Of a DNA stretch of 64,000 nt, positions 34,722-43,168 are shown piece after piece. Numbering within the stretch: the stretch's first letter is position 1; every line of letters begins with the position of its first letter. This stretch comes from Salinihabitans flavidus (GTDB lineage Bacteria > Pseudomonadota > Alphaproteobacteria > Rhodobacterales > Rhodobacteraceae): positions 1 to 64,000 of the forward strand of contig NZ_FODS01000019.1 of the NCBI RefSeq assembly GCF_900110425.1. Reading direction: 5' to 3'. The position numbers were made by a program, and so were the translations under genes. The notes beneath the pieces were generated by a model. The model did no database searches and was not told the DNA's origin. It saw only the letters and a list, made by a program, of their open reading frames with translations.

Positions 34722-35627
34722 ATGATGAGGATTGCTACCAGGTTGGTTGCCGTAACGCTGTTTTTCCCTCTCTTTGCAGCAGGCGCGCAGGCACAAGCGC
34801 TTCTGAATCTACAGGGCCGGGATCATATATGCTCCTTCGCGCCCGACGAGGTTCTTGAGGGCGACATCTACTCCTTTGCGTCGAGCAAGCAGGCCAATGA
34901 TATGGTGGCCGATATCATGTCCACCGTCGGCCTTGTCCCCCGGTTTGAAATCTTTGCGGCCAATGTGCCGAATGCCGCGGCGGTCATCGAAGGCCAGCAG
35001 CGCCTCATCGTCTATAGCGAAAGCTGGATTCAGAATACGGCCGACAACAACAGGTGGGCGGCGATTGCCTTGCTCGGTCACGAAATCGCGCATCACTTGA
35101 ATGGCCACACGCTTGAGGCGGGCGGCAGCCGTCCCCCGACGGAACTGGAGGCCGACAGGTTCGCCGGATTTGTCGTGGGAAAGCTCGGGGGAAATCTTCA
35201 AGAGGCTCAGTGGCTCTTCAATCGGCTCCCCCGGCATGGCAGCGAAACCCATCCCCCCCGAAGCGCACGGCTCGAAGCGGTGGCGGTGGGCTGGCGGGAT
35301 GCAACCGGCGGAAGCATGAACACGCCGCCCGCACCCGAGACCTCGCAAGACAGTCCCTCGCCCGCCCCGAGCGACACGCTCGTCGGCGACTGGTTCGTGG
35401 TCGCGGGATCCTTTCCGCACAGCTCGACGTCCGAGGCGAACGCGCGGCTGGCCCAACTTCGCCAGAGTGGCCTCAACGTCAATCTGGTGGATACCGACGA
35501 TTATGCGCAATTTACGAACGGGCTCCTCTCGGTGGTCGTTGCCAGCGACTCGCGACGCCGGGCATTCGAGGAACTGGAGAAGGTCAAACGTCATGTGCCC
35601 GATGCTTACGTCAAGAAGGGCAATTGA
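34722..35627 (+). CDS. secreted M48-type metallopeptidase with C-terminal SPOR domain
   Basis: The protein (301 residues from ATG 34722; GGGAGG is upstream, and ATG 34716 or 34725 are alternatives) begins with a signal peptide (MMRIATRLVAVTLFFPLFAAGAQAQA). The zinc site HEIAHHLNGH lies at about residue 122, and the third ligand is the Glu in ELEADRFAG, as in M48/HtpX-type peptidases but without their membrane helices. A Pro/Ser-rich linker follows, then a SPOR domain (about 225-298: WFVVAGSFPHSSTSEANARL, ending KRHVPDAYV). SPOR domains bind peptidoglycan with stripped stems, so the enzyme should act at the septum or cell wall. The next gene, an amidase, overlaps its end by 35 bases. Confidence 0.85.
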   Translation: MMRIATRLVAVTLFFPLFAAGAQAQALLNLQGRDHICSFAPDEVLEGDIYSFASSKQANDMVADIMSTVGLVPRFEIFAANVPNAAAVIEGQQRLIVYSESWIQNTADNNRWAAIALLGHEIAHHLNGHTLEAGGSRPPTELEADRFAGFVVGKLGGNLQEAQWLFNRLPRHGSETHPPRSARLEAVAVGWRDATGGSMNTPPAPETSQDSPSPAPSDTLVGDWFVVAGSFPHSSTSEANARLAQLRQSGLNVNLVDTDDYAQFTNGLLSVVVASDSRRRAFEELEKVKRHVPDAYVKKGN

Positions 35628-36201
35628 TGCCCTTGCGGTCGCATTGTGCCTGTCGCTCTTCGGCGGGCCGTCGGCATCGTTTGAGCTGATTTCGAGGGAC
35701 GATTGGGGCGCAAACGCAGCGACCCTGCCCCTGAAGCAGCACACCCCGGTGCGGATCACGATTCACCACACCGCGGTCGGGCAAAACCACGCGCGGGACA
35801 TAACAAGAAAACTCCGCGCCCTTCAGTCCTTTTCCCAGAGCGATGAATTACTGGCAAACGGGCACAGAAAAGAGGCATGGGCCGACATCCCGTATCACTT
35901 CTACATCGATGCCGAAGGGGCCATCGCCGAAGGCCGGCAGGTGCATTTCGTCGGGGACACGAACACCGACTATGATCCGACCGGACACATCGGCGTCGTT
36001 CTGGAGGGGAACTTCGATCATGAGCAGCCGGGCGAAGAGCAGAAAAAATCGCTGGGCCAACTGCTGATCTTCCTGACGTCGGAACATGGGATTCCGGCGG
36101 ACAATATCGGGTATCACAAAGGCTTTGCCGCCACGGCCTGCCCCGGCGAAAACCTGATCGCCGCATTGCCCCGCATCCTAGAGCGGGTGCGCGGGCAGTA
36201 A
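35593..36201 (+). CDS. N-acetylmuramoyl-L-alanine amidase (PGRP/amidase_2 fold), secreted
   Basis: From ATG 35593 (GGAGAAGG eight bases upstream) the protein has 202 residues; ATG 35602 is also possible. A hydrophobic signal segment (AIDALAVALCLSLFGGPSASF) precedes the amidase: ISRDDWGA, the first zinc His in ITIHHTAV, YHFYIDAEG, LEGNFD, and the second His with Cys in YHKGFAATACPG. These are the zinc ligands of the amidase_2/PGRP family, which cut the bond between muramic acid and the stem peptide. Start and stop overlap the M48-SPOR gene, so the two are translated together. An amidase making stripped glycan next to a SPOR protein that recognises it is a sensible pair. Confidence 0.85.
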   Translation: MCPMLTSRRAIDALAVALCLSLFGGPSASFELISRDDWGANAATLPLKQHTPVRITIHHTAVGQNHARDITRKLRALQSFSQSDELLANGHRKEAWADIPYHFYIDAEGAIAEGRQVHFVGDTNTDYDPTGHIGVVLEGNFDHEQPGEEQKKSLGQLLIFLTSEHGIPADNIGYHKGFAATACPGENLIAALPRILERVRGQ

Positions 36202-36249
36202 CGCCATGCGCGCGCAAGGCGGATGTGCCTCGGAGCGAACGCGATTTAG

Positions 36250-37254
36250 TCAGCGCAATGTCCACCACTTTCGGCCAGATCTCGGGGAATCCTCTTGCAG
36301 ACCGGCCCCTGCCGGAAGCAGAAGCAAGGGGCTCTCCTGTTCGTCCTCAAGCCTCTCCAAATAGTCACGCCCATGAATATCCAGGGATCGAATCTTCTCT
36401 GTAAGCCCCGGCATAGACGCGGCGCGCGCCCGTAGCTCCGACAGGTCCGATGCGATGCGTGCAGCTGGTTCGCCCCCGCCCGAAATACGCGTTTCCAGTA
36501 TGTCCTGGGGCACCATCAACGACAGCTTTTCCAGCTTTTCGAACTGGCTGCGCGACTGGCGCTCTGCTTCCTCCAACTCATTCAACCAGTAGAGTGCCTT
36601 GATCTGCGCGCTACCGCACAGCGACAGCCCCGCCAAAAGGCTGTTCAACAATGCCGGATCGGAATTCTTCTCGACCACTACGACGGAAAGGCCATCAAGC
36701 ATGGAATTGAACCCATAGTGCAACTTCTCCTCGGCGGATTTCACCACACTATCGGCATCCCGTCGCAACCCGGCGCCATCCAACCGATCAAGAGATGTCT
36801 GTATGTCCACCAGCGTCTTGCGCAGGTCCATCTCGCGGAGCTTGCCCGGCAGCCCTCCGATCATTTCTTCGACACGGTCGAGACTTTCGTTCACGACACC
36901 GAGGCGTTTCATGATGATCGCCGTGCTTGCTGCGGTCACGCCAATCCCTGCTACCGAAGAGGCAAGGTTTACCAGTTGCAGGCTCTGCACCGTACCGACC
37001 GCACTCTGCAAAGCGCTGAGCTTGCTGCTGACCTGAGTATTCTGAACGACCCCGATCAAGGATGCGACTCCTGTCGGATCGACGATCTGAGCAACATTCA
37101 ATACGTTCGAAAGCACTCCGGTTTCCTGGACGTGTCCCACGATCCGCCCAGTATCCACATGCTTCAGAACGGCGCCGTAACGCTCAACATTCCCAAGTGC
37201 GTGATCGAGAAGAAATTTCGCCGGAATTTCAAATGGAATAGACGCAGCACTCAT
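36250..37254 (-). CDS. unknown protein with hydrophobic and coiled-coil regions, partner of the next gene
   Basis: The 334-residue protein matches no family I can name. Residues 1-45 read like a soluble domain (IPAKFLLDHALGN, VDTGRIVGHVQETG). Residues about 60-115 are weakly hydrophobic with many small residues (VGTVQSLQLVNLASSVAGIGVTAAS in part) and could be a membrane-inserting segment. Residues about 118-170 are a predicted amphipathic coiled coil (NESLDRVEEMIGG, LVDIQTSLDRLD), and a second helical part runs to about 310. Its ATG overlaps the stop of the upstream gene by four bases. Third-position G+C is lower than in flanking genes. The pair looks like an acquired two-component module acting at a membrane; defence, toxin or adhesion roles are all possible. 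Confidence 0.6.
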   Translation of the reverse strand: MSAASIPFEIPAKFLLDHALGNVERYGAVLKHVDTGRIVGHVQETGVLSNVLNVAQIVDPTGVASLIGVVQNTQVSSKLSALQSAVGTVQSLQLVNLASSVAGIGVTAASTAIIMKRLGVVNESLDRVEEMIGGLPGKLREMDLRKTLVDIQTSLDRLDGAGLRRDADSVVKSAEEKLHYGFNSMLDGLSVVVVEKNSDPALLNSLLAGLSLCGSAQIKALYWLNELEEAERQSRSQFEKLEKLSLMVPQDILETRISGGGEPAARIASDLSELRARAASMPGLTEKIRSLDIHGRDYLERLEDEQESPLLLLPAGAGLQEDSPRSGRKWWTLR

Positions 37255-37901
37255 TCGAGCTCCCCCAACCGTTTTGACAAGAATCCATCAAGTTCAGTAA
37301 AAATCGTGCCTTTCAATGACGCAATTTCGAGCCTTTCCAAGTCACCAATTATGCGAGTGCGAATATTCGCCCGAACGCGCGACCGGAACGTCTCGCGCAG
37401 TTTTCGTCGCGCCCACCCCCTGATTGACGGCCCTAACCCGAGCATGACCAGCCCCGCGCCGACAATCGTCGCAGGTATGATCGCCAAGGTGGCCGACAAA
37501 CCCAGAAAACCGGTGGAAACCAACAATCCTCCGACAAATGGCAAGGCTGCTAGCGGCGCTATCGAAAAGGCAGTCGCCGCCCCAGCAGTCAGAAGTTCAT
37601 CGGTTGTCCAGCCCTCGTGCGACTTGTGTTCCCCGGGTCCGATCACTTCGGCAAAGAAAGACTCGTCAATCTCAGCCGAAAGTCTCTTGTATTCGGCCTC
37701 GATCCATTTTCTGACAATCGGAGCGATCTGGCGTGTCTGAAAACGCCCACGTCGGACAAATGCCTTTAGCGGCATTTCGTCGATGACTTTATCAACTTCG
37801 ATCAAAAGAAGCGGAAGCCGCTCCTCCAACTCTCGGGAAACGCGCGCCCGCTCGGCACTCCACCAATCCACCACCTGCGCGCGCGCCGGTTCATTTGACA
37901 T
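37251..37901 (-). CDS. unknown protein with central transmembrane hairpin
   Basis: The 216-residue protein starts at ATG 37901 (AGGGAC upstream; a GTG two codons earlier is possible). Residues 1-90 are helical and charged (ARVSRELEERLPLLLIEVDKV, WIEAEYKRLSAEID). Residues about 100-150 form two long hydrophobic helices with Gly/Pro turns (AATAFSIAPLAALPFVGGLL and FLGLSATLAIIPATIVGAGLVMLGLG). The C-terminus is basic and helical (RRKLRETFRSRVRANIRTR). No family is recognised. The layout, soluble helix bundle - hydrophobic hairpin - basic helix bundle, recalls dynamin-associated or pore-forming proteins, but there is no GTPase motif. It is the first gene of the two-gene unit, with a four-base overlap to the next gene. 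Confidence 0.6.
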   Translation of the reverse strand: MSNEPARAQVVDWWSAERARVSRELEERLPLLLIEVDKVIDEMPLKAFVRRGRFQTRQIAPIVRKWIEAEYKRLSAEIDESFFAEVIGPGEHKSHEGWTTDELLTAGAATAFSIAPLAALPFVGGLLVSTGFLGLSATLAIIPATIVGAGLVMLGLGPSIRGWARRKLRETFRSRVRANIRTRIIGDLERLEIASLKGTIFTELDGFLSKRLGELE

Positions 37902-38002
37902 CCTCACCGTCCCTGAAACTATTTTTCAGCTACCGTGCAATATCATTTCCGCCCGGGCAAGCCTCTCTTATTTTGAAAAATGAATACGTGGGTGCCCCCG
38001 CC

Positions 38003-39133
38003 TCACAGCGGCTCTATATCCCCCTGCGCGCGGTCGGAATGGAACTGCGCCTGCCAGCCGTCGAACCGCCCCTCCGCGATCGCGTCGCGCATCCCGGCCA
38101 TAAGCGATTGAAAATAATGCAGGTTGTGCCAGGTCAGCAGCATCCCCGAGATCATCTCGCCCGCCCGGAACACGTGATGCAGATAGGCCCGGCTGTAATG
38201 GCGGCAGGCCGGGCAGGTGCAGTTCTCGTCAAGCGGGCGCGGGTCGTCGGCGTGGCGCGCGTTCTTGATGTTGACCTGCCCGCGCCGCGTCCACGCCTGC
38301 CCCGTGCGCCCCGACCGCGTGGGCAGCACGCAATCCATCATGTCCACACCGCGCGCCACCGCGCCCACGATGTCGTCGGGCTTGCCCACCCCCATGAGAT
38401 AGCGCGGACGTCCCTCGGGCAGCATGTCGGGGGCATACTCCAGCACCCCGAACATCGCCTCCTGCCCCTCGCCGACGGCCAGCCCGCCGATGGCGTAGCC
38501 ATCAAACCCGATGGCCGTCAGCGCCTCGGCCGATTCCGCGCGAAGCTCCTGCGTGACCCCGCCCTGCTGAATCCCGAAGAGCGCATGGCCGGGGCGGTCC
38601 CCGAACGCCTCTTTCGACCGCGCGGCCCACCGCATCGACAGCCGCATGCTCTCGGCCACCCGCGCCTCGTCGGCCGGAAGCGCCGGACATTCGTCGAAAC
38701 ACATCACGATGTCGGACCCCAGAAGCCGCTGAATCTCCATCGACCGCTCCGGCGTCAGCTCATGGCGCGAGCCGTCGATATGGCTGCGAAACTGCACCCC
38801 CTTTTCCGACAGCTTGCGCAGCTCGGCCAGGCTCATCACCTGAAACCCCCCCGAATCCGTCAGGATCGGCCGGTCCCAGTTCATGAAGCGGTGCAGGCCC
38901 CCAAGCCGCGCGATCCGCTCCGCCGTGGGCCGCAGCATCAGGTGATAGGTGTTGCCCAGCACGATGTCCGCCCCGGTGGCGCGCACCTGCTCGGGCAGCA
39001 TCGCCTTGACCGTGCCCGCCGTGCCCACCGGCATGAAGGCCGGCGTGCGGATCTCGCCGCGCGGCGTGGCGATCACACCCGTCCGCGCCCGTCCATCCGT
39101 CGCCTTGAGATCGAACCGGAATCTTTGCACCAT
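38003..39133 (-). CDS. tgt: queuine tRNA-ribosyltransferase
   Basis: The 376-residue tRNA-guanine transglycosylase exchanges G34 of the GUN tRNAs (Asp, Asn, His, Tyr) for the queuosine precursor. The hallmarks are all present: [25 protein letters not shown], the nucleophilic-Asp region [32 protein letters not shown], and [14 protein letters not shown] with the second Asp. The zinc site is [18 protein letters not shown] (Cys-x-Cys-x2-Cys and His). I use the ATG at 39133, the normal family start (MVQRFRFDL); the frame is open to 39178. It is divergent from the RimK-like gene. The substrate (preQ1 or queuine) cannot be read from the motifs. Confidence 0.97.
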   Translation of the reverse strand: MVQRFRFDLKATDGRARTGVIATPRGEIRTPAFMPVGTAGTVKAMLPEQVRATGADIVLGNTYHLMLRPTAERIARLGGLHRFMNWDRPILTDSGGFQVMSLAELRKLSEKGVQFRSHIDGSRHELTPERSMEIQRLLGSDIVMCFDECPALPADEARVAESMRLSMRWAARSKEAFGDRPGHALFGIQQGGVTQELRAESAEALTAIGFDGYAIGGLAVGEGQEAMFGVLEYAPDMLPEGRPRYLMGVGKPDDIVGAVARGVDMMDCVLPTRSGRTGQAWTRRGQVNIKNARHADDPRPLDENCTCPACRHYSRAYLHHVFRAGEMISGMLLTWHNLHYFQSLMAGMRDAIAEGRFDGWQAQFHSDRAQGDIEPL

Positions 39134-39203
39134 GCCACTTGCCCCGTACCGTCCATTCCCCTTAAAGCCGGGGATCACGCCCTAATGCCAAGGAGAGCGC
39201 GCC

Positions 39204-40619
39204 ATGTCCACCGACCAGCCGACCCCGGTGCTGAAACTCGGCTGGGAGGAATGGATCGCCCTTCCCGAACTCGGCCTGCCCGCGCTACGCGCCAAGATCG
39301 ACACAGGCGCGCGCACCTCCGCGCTGCACGCCACCGAGATCGAAACCTTCGGCCCGTCGACCAAGCCCCGGGTCCGCTTCACCGTGCATCCCGTGCCGGG
39401 GCAGGATCACCCGCTGATCCCCTGCTCGGCCGAGGTCGTGGACCGGCGCGAGGTCACCTCCTCCAACGGCGAAAGCGAAATGCGCTACGTCATCCGCACC
39501 CCGATCGAGGTGGGCGGCCAGAGCTGGCCGATCGAGGTCACGCTGACCGACCGGCGCGGCATGACCTCGCACATGCTGATCGGGCGTCAGGCGCTCGGCG
39601 ACACGATCACCGTCGCCCCCTCCGAACGGTTCTGCCAGCCGGAGTTGAGCTATGATGTCTACGCCTCCGCCCGACTGCGCAAGAGCGCCCCGAACCGCAC
39701 CCTGCGCATCGCCGTGCTCAGCCGCGAGAACAATTTCTCCACCCGGCGGCTGGTGGAAGAGGGCGAAAAACGCGGCCATGTGGTCGAGGTGATCGACACC
39801 TCCCGCTGCTACATGGCGATCAATACGCTGGCGCCGGAGGTGCATTACGACGGCACCCGCCTACCCCGCTATGACGCTGTGATCCCGCGCATCGGCGCCT
39901 CGGTCACGCAATACGGCACCGCCGTGATCCGGCAGTTCGAGACGCTGGGCACCCATTGCGTCAACGGCAGCACCGGCATCACCGCCAGCCGCGACAAGCT
40001 GCACGCGCACCAGATCCTCGCCGGGCAGCGGATCGGCATGCCCTCCACCGCTTTTGCCGCCTCGCCCAAGGACACCTCCAACCTGATCGGGCTGGTCGGC
40101 GGCGCGCCGCTGATCGTGAAACTGCTCGAAAGCACGCAGGGCAAGGGCGTGGTGCTGGCCGAAACCAAGAAGGCTGCGGAATCCGTGATCACCGCCTTTC
40201 GCGGACTGAAGGCCAATTTTCTGGTGCAGCATTTCGTCAAGGAAGCCGCCGGAGAGGACATCCGCTGCCTCGTCGTGGGCGGCAAGGTGGTCGCGGCCAT
40301 GAAGCGCACCGGGGCGGAGGGCGATTTCCGCTCCAACCTGCATCTGGGCGGCAAGGCGGTGGTGGCGCGCATCACCCGCGAGGAACGCGACACCGCCGTG
40401 CGCGCGGCCCGCGCCTTCGGGCTCAACCTGGCCGGCGTCGACCTGCTGCGCGCGGAGTCCGGCCCCAAGGTGCTGGAGGTCAACTCCTCCCCCGGTCTGG
40501 AAGGGATCGAGAGGGCCTCGGGCAAGAACATCACCGGGCTGCTCTACGATCACATCGAATCCCGCGTCCGCCCGGCCCCGGCCAAACCGCGCCGGTCATC
40601 GCGCCGCACCTCTGGCTGA
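39204..40619 (+). CDS. RimB-like retropepsin domain fused to RimK-like ATP-grasp ligase
   Basis: The 471-residue protein has two domains. Residues 1-150 are the RimB/ATP-dependent zinc protease (retropepsin-like) domain with the catalytic motif [17 protein letters not shown], and [11 protein letters not shown]. Residues about 165-450 are RimK ATP-grasp: [45 protein letters not shown], the Lys-bearing [33 protein letters not shown] and the metal site [13 protein letters not shown]. RimK adds Glu residues to the C-terminus of ribosomal protein S6. RimB is a separate gene in Pseudomonas and is thought to trim the tail. Here both activities are on one chain. The ATG follows AAGGAGAG. Confidence 0.88.
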   Translation: MSTDQPTPVLKLGWEEWIALPELGLPALRAKIDTGARTSALHATEIETFGPSTKPRVRFTVHPVPGQDHPLIPCSAEVVDRREVTSSNGESEMRYVIRTPIEVGGQSWPIEVTLTDRRGMTSHMLIGRQALGDTITVAPSERFCQPELSYDVYASARLRKSAPNRTLRIAVLSRENNFSTRRLVEEGEKRGHVVEVIDTSRCYMAINTLAPEVHYDGTRLPRYDAVIPRIGASVTQYGTAVIRQFETLGTHCVNGSTGITASRDKLHAHQILAGQRIGMPSTAFAASPKDTSNLIGLVGGAPLIVKLLESTQGKGVVLAETKKAAESVITAFRGLKANFLVQHFVKEAAGEDIRCLVVGGKVVAAMKRTGAEGDFRSNLHLGGKAVVARITREERDTAVRAARAFGLNLAGVDLLRAESGPKVLEVNSSPGLEGIERASGKNITGLLYDHIESRVRPAPAKPRRSSRRTSG

Positions 40620-40764
40620 TCCCGGCCCGGTCCGCGTGGCGGGCTACCCGGCACCGACAGAACACCGACATTTGACCGATACGCCGTTTCGCCACGAAAA
40701 CGCCCACTGGACGCATGGCTTTTCATTTCCTATATGTTCGGTCAGGAATAAAGCAGGACAGACC

Positions 40765-41130
40765 ATGACCCAGACGTCCCCAGATCCGATCGAAGGCGCC
40801 CCGCTGATCGCCCCCTCAACCGTCGATCACCCCCTGCACGAGCAGGTGGTCGAGGCGTGCCGGAGCGTTTATGACCCCGAGATTCCGGTCAACATCTTCG
40901 ACCTCGGCCTGATCTACACGATCGAGATCAACGACGACAACGACGTGCATGTGATCATGACCCTGACCGCGCCGGGCTGTCCCGTGGCCGGAGAGATGCC
41001 CGGCTGGGTCGCAGAGGCGGTCGAAGGTGTCGCAGGCGTCAAATCCACCGCGGTGGAGCTTGTGTGGGATCCGCCATGGGGCATGGACATGATGTCCGAC
41101 GAGGCCCGGCTGGAACTGGGTTTCATGTGA
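40765..41130 (+). CDS. SufT/MIP18-like Fe-S assembly protein (DUF59)
   Basis: The 121-residue protein shows the MIP18/DUF59 pattern: VVEACRSVYDPEIPVNIFDLGLIYTI, IMTLTAPGCPVAGEMPG with the conserved Cys, and WDPPWGMDMMSDEARLELG at the end. SufT-type proteins help load Fe-S clusters into target enzymes when demand is high. The start at ATG 40765 follows AGGACAG; the frame is open back to 40636 with no support. The IscA/SufA-type gene follows after 28 bases, so the pair forms one operon. No other suf gene is nearby, so the main SUF operon must lie elsewhere. Confidence 0.9.
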   Translation: MTQTSPDPIEGAPLIAPSTVDHPLHEQVVEACRSVYDPEIPVNIFDLGLIYTIEINDDNDVHVIMTLTAPGCPVAGEMPGWVAEAVEGVAGVKSTAVELVWDPPWGMDMMSDEARLELGFM

Positions 41131-41158
41131 ATTTTCAAGGGATTGAAAGGTAAAGCGA

Positions 41159-41509
41159 ATGTTCGGCACTCCCGGAAAACAGGCCGTGTCACTCACGCCC
41201 GAAGCGGCCGGGCAGATTGCAAGCCTGATGCAGAAGGGCGGCCACGCCGGTCTGCGCATCGGCGTGAAGAAGGGCGGCTGCGCCGGCATGGAATACACCA
41301 TGGACTATGTCGATGAGGCCGATCCCAACGATGAGGTGGTCGAACAGGGCGACGCGCGCGTGATGATCGCGCCGATGGCGCAGATGTTCCTTTTCGGCAC
41401 CGAGATCGACTATGAGGTGTCCTTGCTGGAATCGGGCTTCCGCTTTCGCAACCCCAATGTGGTGGACGCCTGCGGCTGCGGGGAATCGATCAAGTTCGCG
41501 GAGATGTAA
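41159..41509 (+). CDS. HesB/IscA-family Fe-S cluster carrier (SufA-like)
   Basis: The 116-residue A-type carrier holds an Fe-S cluster on three Cys: one in GGCAGMEY and two in the C-terminal CGCGES. The fold markers VSLTPEAAGQIASL and GLRIGVKKGGCAG are typical. It passes clusters from the SUF scaffold to target proteins. It is cotranscribed with the SufT-like gene upstream (28 bases apart, AAGG before the ATG). Whether it is called sufA, iscA or erpA cannot be settled from sequence alone; the neighbour favours SufA-type. Confidence 0.92.
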   Translation: MFGTPGKQAVSLTPEAAGQIASLMQKGGHAGLRIGVKKGGCAGMEYTMDYVDEADPNDEVVEQGDARVMIAPMAQMFLFGTEIDYEVSLLESGFRFRNPNVVDACGCGESIKFAEM

Positions 41510-41608
41510 CCGCCTGACTCGCCAGCATTTCCAGCCCTCTCAACTGCGGACTTGACCCCGCGCATCCGACAGCCGAAAACAGGTCGGAGCGTTCAAGGGG
41601 GATAGGCG

Positions 41609-42355
41609 ATGCGACGCAAGCTTGCTGCGGGCAACTGGAAGATGAACGGGCTTTGCGCCGATCTGGCCGAGATCGAGGCCCTCGCCGCTGCCCCGGCCCC
41701 CACGCAGACTGACCGCCTGATCTGCCCCCCCGCCACGTTGATCGCCCGCGCCGCGCGGATCGCGCCGGGGGCCATCGCCATCGGCGGGCAGGAATGCCAC
41801 GCCATGAATGCGGGCGCGCATACCGGCGACATTAGCGCGCCCATGCTGGCCGATGCCGGTGCCAGCTACGTGATTCTCGGCCATTCGGAACGGCGGCAGG
41901 ACCATATGGAGAGCGACGCCGACGTGCGCGCCAAGGCGCGCGCCGCGCATGAGGCCGGACTCACCACGCTGATCTGTGTCGGCGAAACCCTTGCCGAACG
42001 CGACGCCGCCAACACGCTCGACATCATCGGCGGGCAATTGTCCGGCTCCGTGCCCGATCACGGCACCGGCGAAAATCTCGTCATCGCCTATGAGCCGATC
42101 TGGGCCATCGGCACCGGACGCACCGCCACGCCCGAGCAGATCGGGGAGGTGCATGATTTCATCCGCGCCCGGCTGGAACGCCGCTTTGGCGCGGGGGTGG
42201 GCCGCTCTGTGCGGCTGCTCTACGGCGGTTCGGTCAAGCCCGCGAACGCCGACACGATCTTCGCGGTCTCCAACGTGGATGGCGCGCTCGTTGGCGGGGC
42301 CAGCCTGCGCGCCGCCGATTTCGGTGCCATCATCGCCGCGCTGGATGCCTCCTGA
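41609..42355 (+). CDS. tpiA: triosephosphate isomerase
   Basis: The 248-residue TIM barrel converts dihydroxyacetone phosphate to glyceraldehyde 3-phosphate. The active-site Lys is in GNWKMN, the His in ILGHSERR, the catalytic Glu and loop 6 in [16 protein letters not shown], and the phosphate loop in [12 protein letters not shown]. The length is normal. AAGGGGG precedes the ATG. It appears to be transcribed alone and is followed by the 11-bp repeat array before the convergent Lrp gene. Confidence 0.98.
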   Translation: MRRKLAAGNWKMNGLCADLAEIEALAAAPAPTQTDRLICPPATLIARAARIAPGAIAIGGQECHAMNAGAHTGDISAPMLADAGASYVILGHSERRQDHMESDADVRAKARAAHEAGLTTLICVGETLAERDAANTLDIIGGQLSGSVPDHGTGENLVIAYEPIWAIGTGRTATPEQIGEVHDFIRARLERRFGAGVGRSVRLLYGGSVKPANADTIFAVSNVDGALVGGASLRAADFGAIIAALDAS

Positions 42356-42457
42356 CCCCGGCACGCCGCCGCCACCCGTTTTGCCAACCTTTCCGCAAGC
42401 AAGATGAACACACCCTTACCGGGCGCACTGTTAACCATGCTCTTCCGCCGCACCCGC

Positions 42458-42501
42458 ACCGACGTAATACCGACGTTATACCGACGTTATACCGACGCGA
42501 T
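42458..42501 (+). repeat. four tandem 11-bp iterons, locus 1
   Basis: The units are ACCGACGTAAT (42458), ACCGACGTTAT (42469), ACCGACGTTAT (42480) and ACCGACGCGAT (42491), head to tail with no spacer. They lie between tpiA and the convergent Lrp gene. TTAACCAT, which resembles a CtrA half-site, lies at 42431-42438. The same units occur at 54289. One helical turn per unit suggests a DNA-binding protein that lies along one face. Confidence 0.8.
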
Positions 42502-42534
42502 TCAGCCCCCGGTTTTCAACGATAATTCAATATC

Positions 42535-43023
42535 TTAACCCTGATTCGGCGATCCGGTCCCGATCAGCGGCAAATGATGCGTGGATTTGATCTCCTCCAT
42601 CGACAGAAGCGCGGTGACATTATGCACCCGCACCTCCGAGATCAGCGCCTGATAGAACGTGTCATAGGCCCGCGCATTCTTCACCCGCACCTTCAGGATA
42701 TAGTCGATATCCCCCGCCAGCCGATGCGCCTCAAGCACCTCGGGGCGGTCCTGCAACGCCTTGAGAAAGTTCGCCTGCCACTCCGCCTCATGCTCACTGG
42801 TGCGGATAAGAACGAAGAAACAGGCTTCGAATCCAAGGGCTTCGGCATCGAGGATCACCGTCTGCTGGCGGATGATCCCCGCCTCGCGCAGCTTGCGAAT
42901 CCGGTTCCATACCGGCGTCTTGGAAGAGCCGACCTGACGCGCGATTTCATCGAGCGACAGCGAGGCATCGCGCTGGAGCGCATCAAGGATTTTCCGGTCC
43001 ATGTCGTCGACGCGAAACGCCAT
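42535..43023 (-). CDS. Lrp/AsnC-family transcriptional regulator
   Basis: The 162-residue protein has an N-terminal helix-turn-helix (DRKILDALQRDASLSLDEIARQVG, then PVWNRIRKLREAGII) and a C-terminal RAM ligand-binding domain (GFEACFFVLIRT, VLEAHRLAGDIDYILKVRV, and the closing strand ending STHHLPLI). The start at ATG 43023 follows AAAGGAACAGG; the frame to 43071 is unsupported. It is divergent from cysG, the usual place for this regulator in Rhodobacteraceae, so it very likely controls the sulfate-assimilation operon. The effector is probably an amino acid such as cysteine or a precursor, which is inference. Confidence 0.92.
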   Translation of the reverse strand: MAFRVDDMDRKILDALQRDASLSLDEIARQVGSSKTPVWNRIRKLREAGIIRQQTVILDAEALGFEACFFVLIRTSEHEAEWQANFLKALQDRPEVLEAHRLAGDIDYILKVRVKNARAYDTFYQALISEVRVHNVTALLSMEEIKSTHHLPLIGTGSPNQG

Positions 43024-43168
43024 TCCTGTTCCTTTCGTTTTCCGGAACGCCCCGCCTGATCCAACCACCAAGCGAAACGTACGTTTCTATTTCCGCCGCC
43101 CCCTAGCGCCGGATCGGAACAATTTCCTATATTCGGTCTCAAGTCAAACGCCAATGGGAGCCTTTGCC
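43024..43168. promoter_or_regulatory. lrp-cysG divergent promoter region with operator palindrome
   Basis: The perfect 14-base palindrome GAAACGTACGTTTC (43074-43087) lies about 50 bases before the Lrp start and about 80 before cysG. A TATATT at 43128-43133 could be the cysG -10 box; no good -35 is seen, which fits an activated promoter. The palindrome is the obvious candidate site for the Lrp-type protein. Confidence 0.6.
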
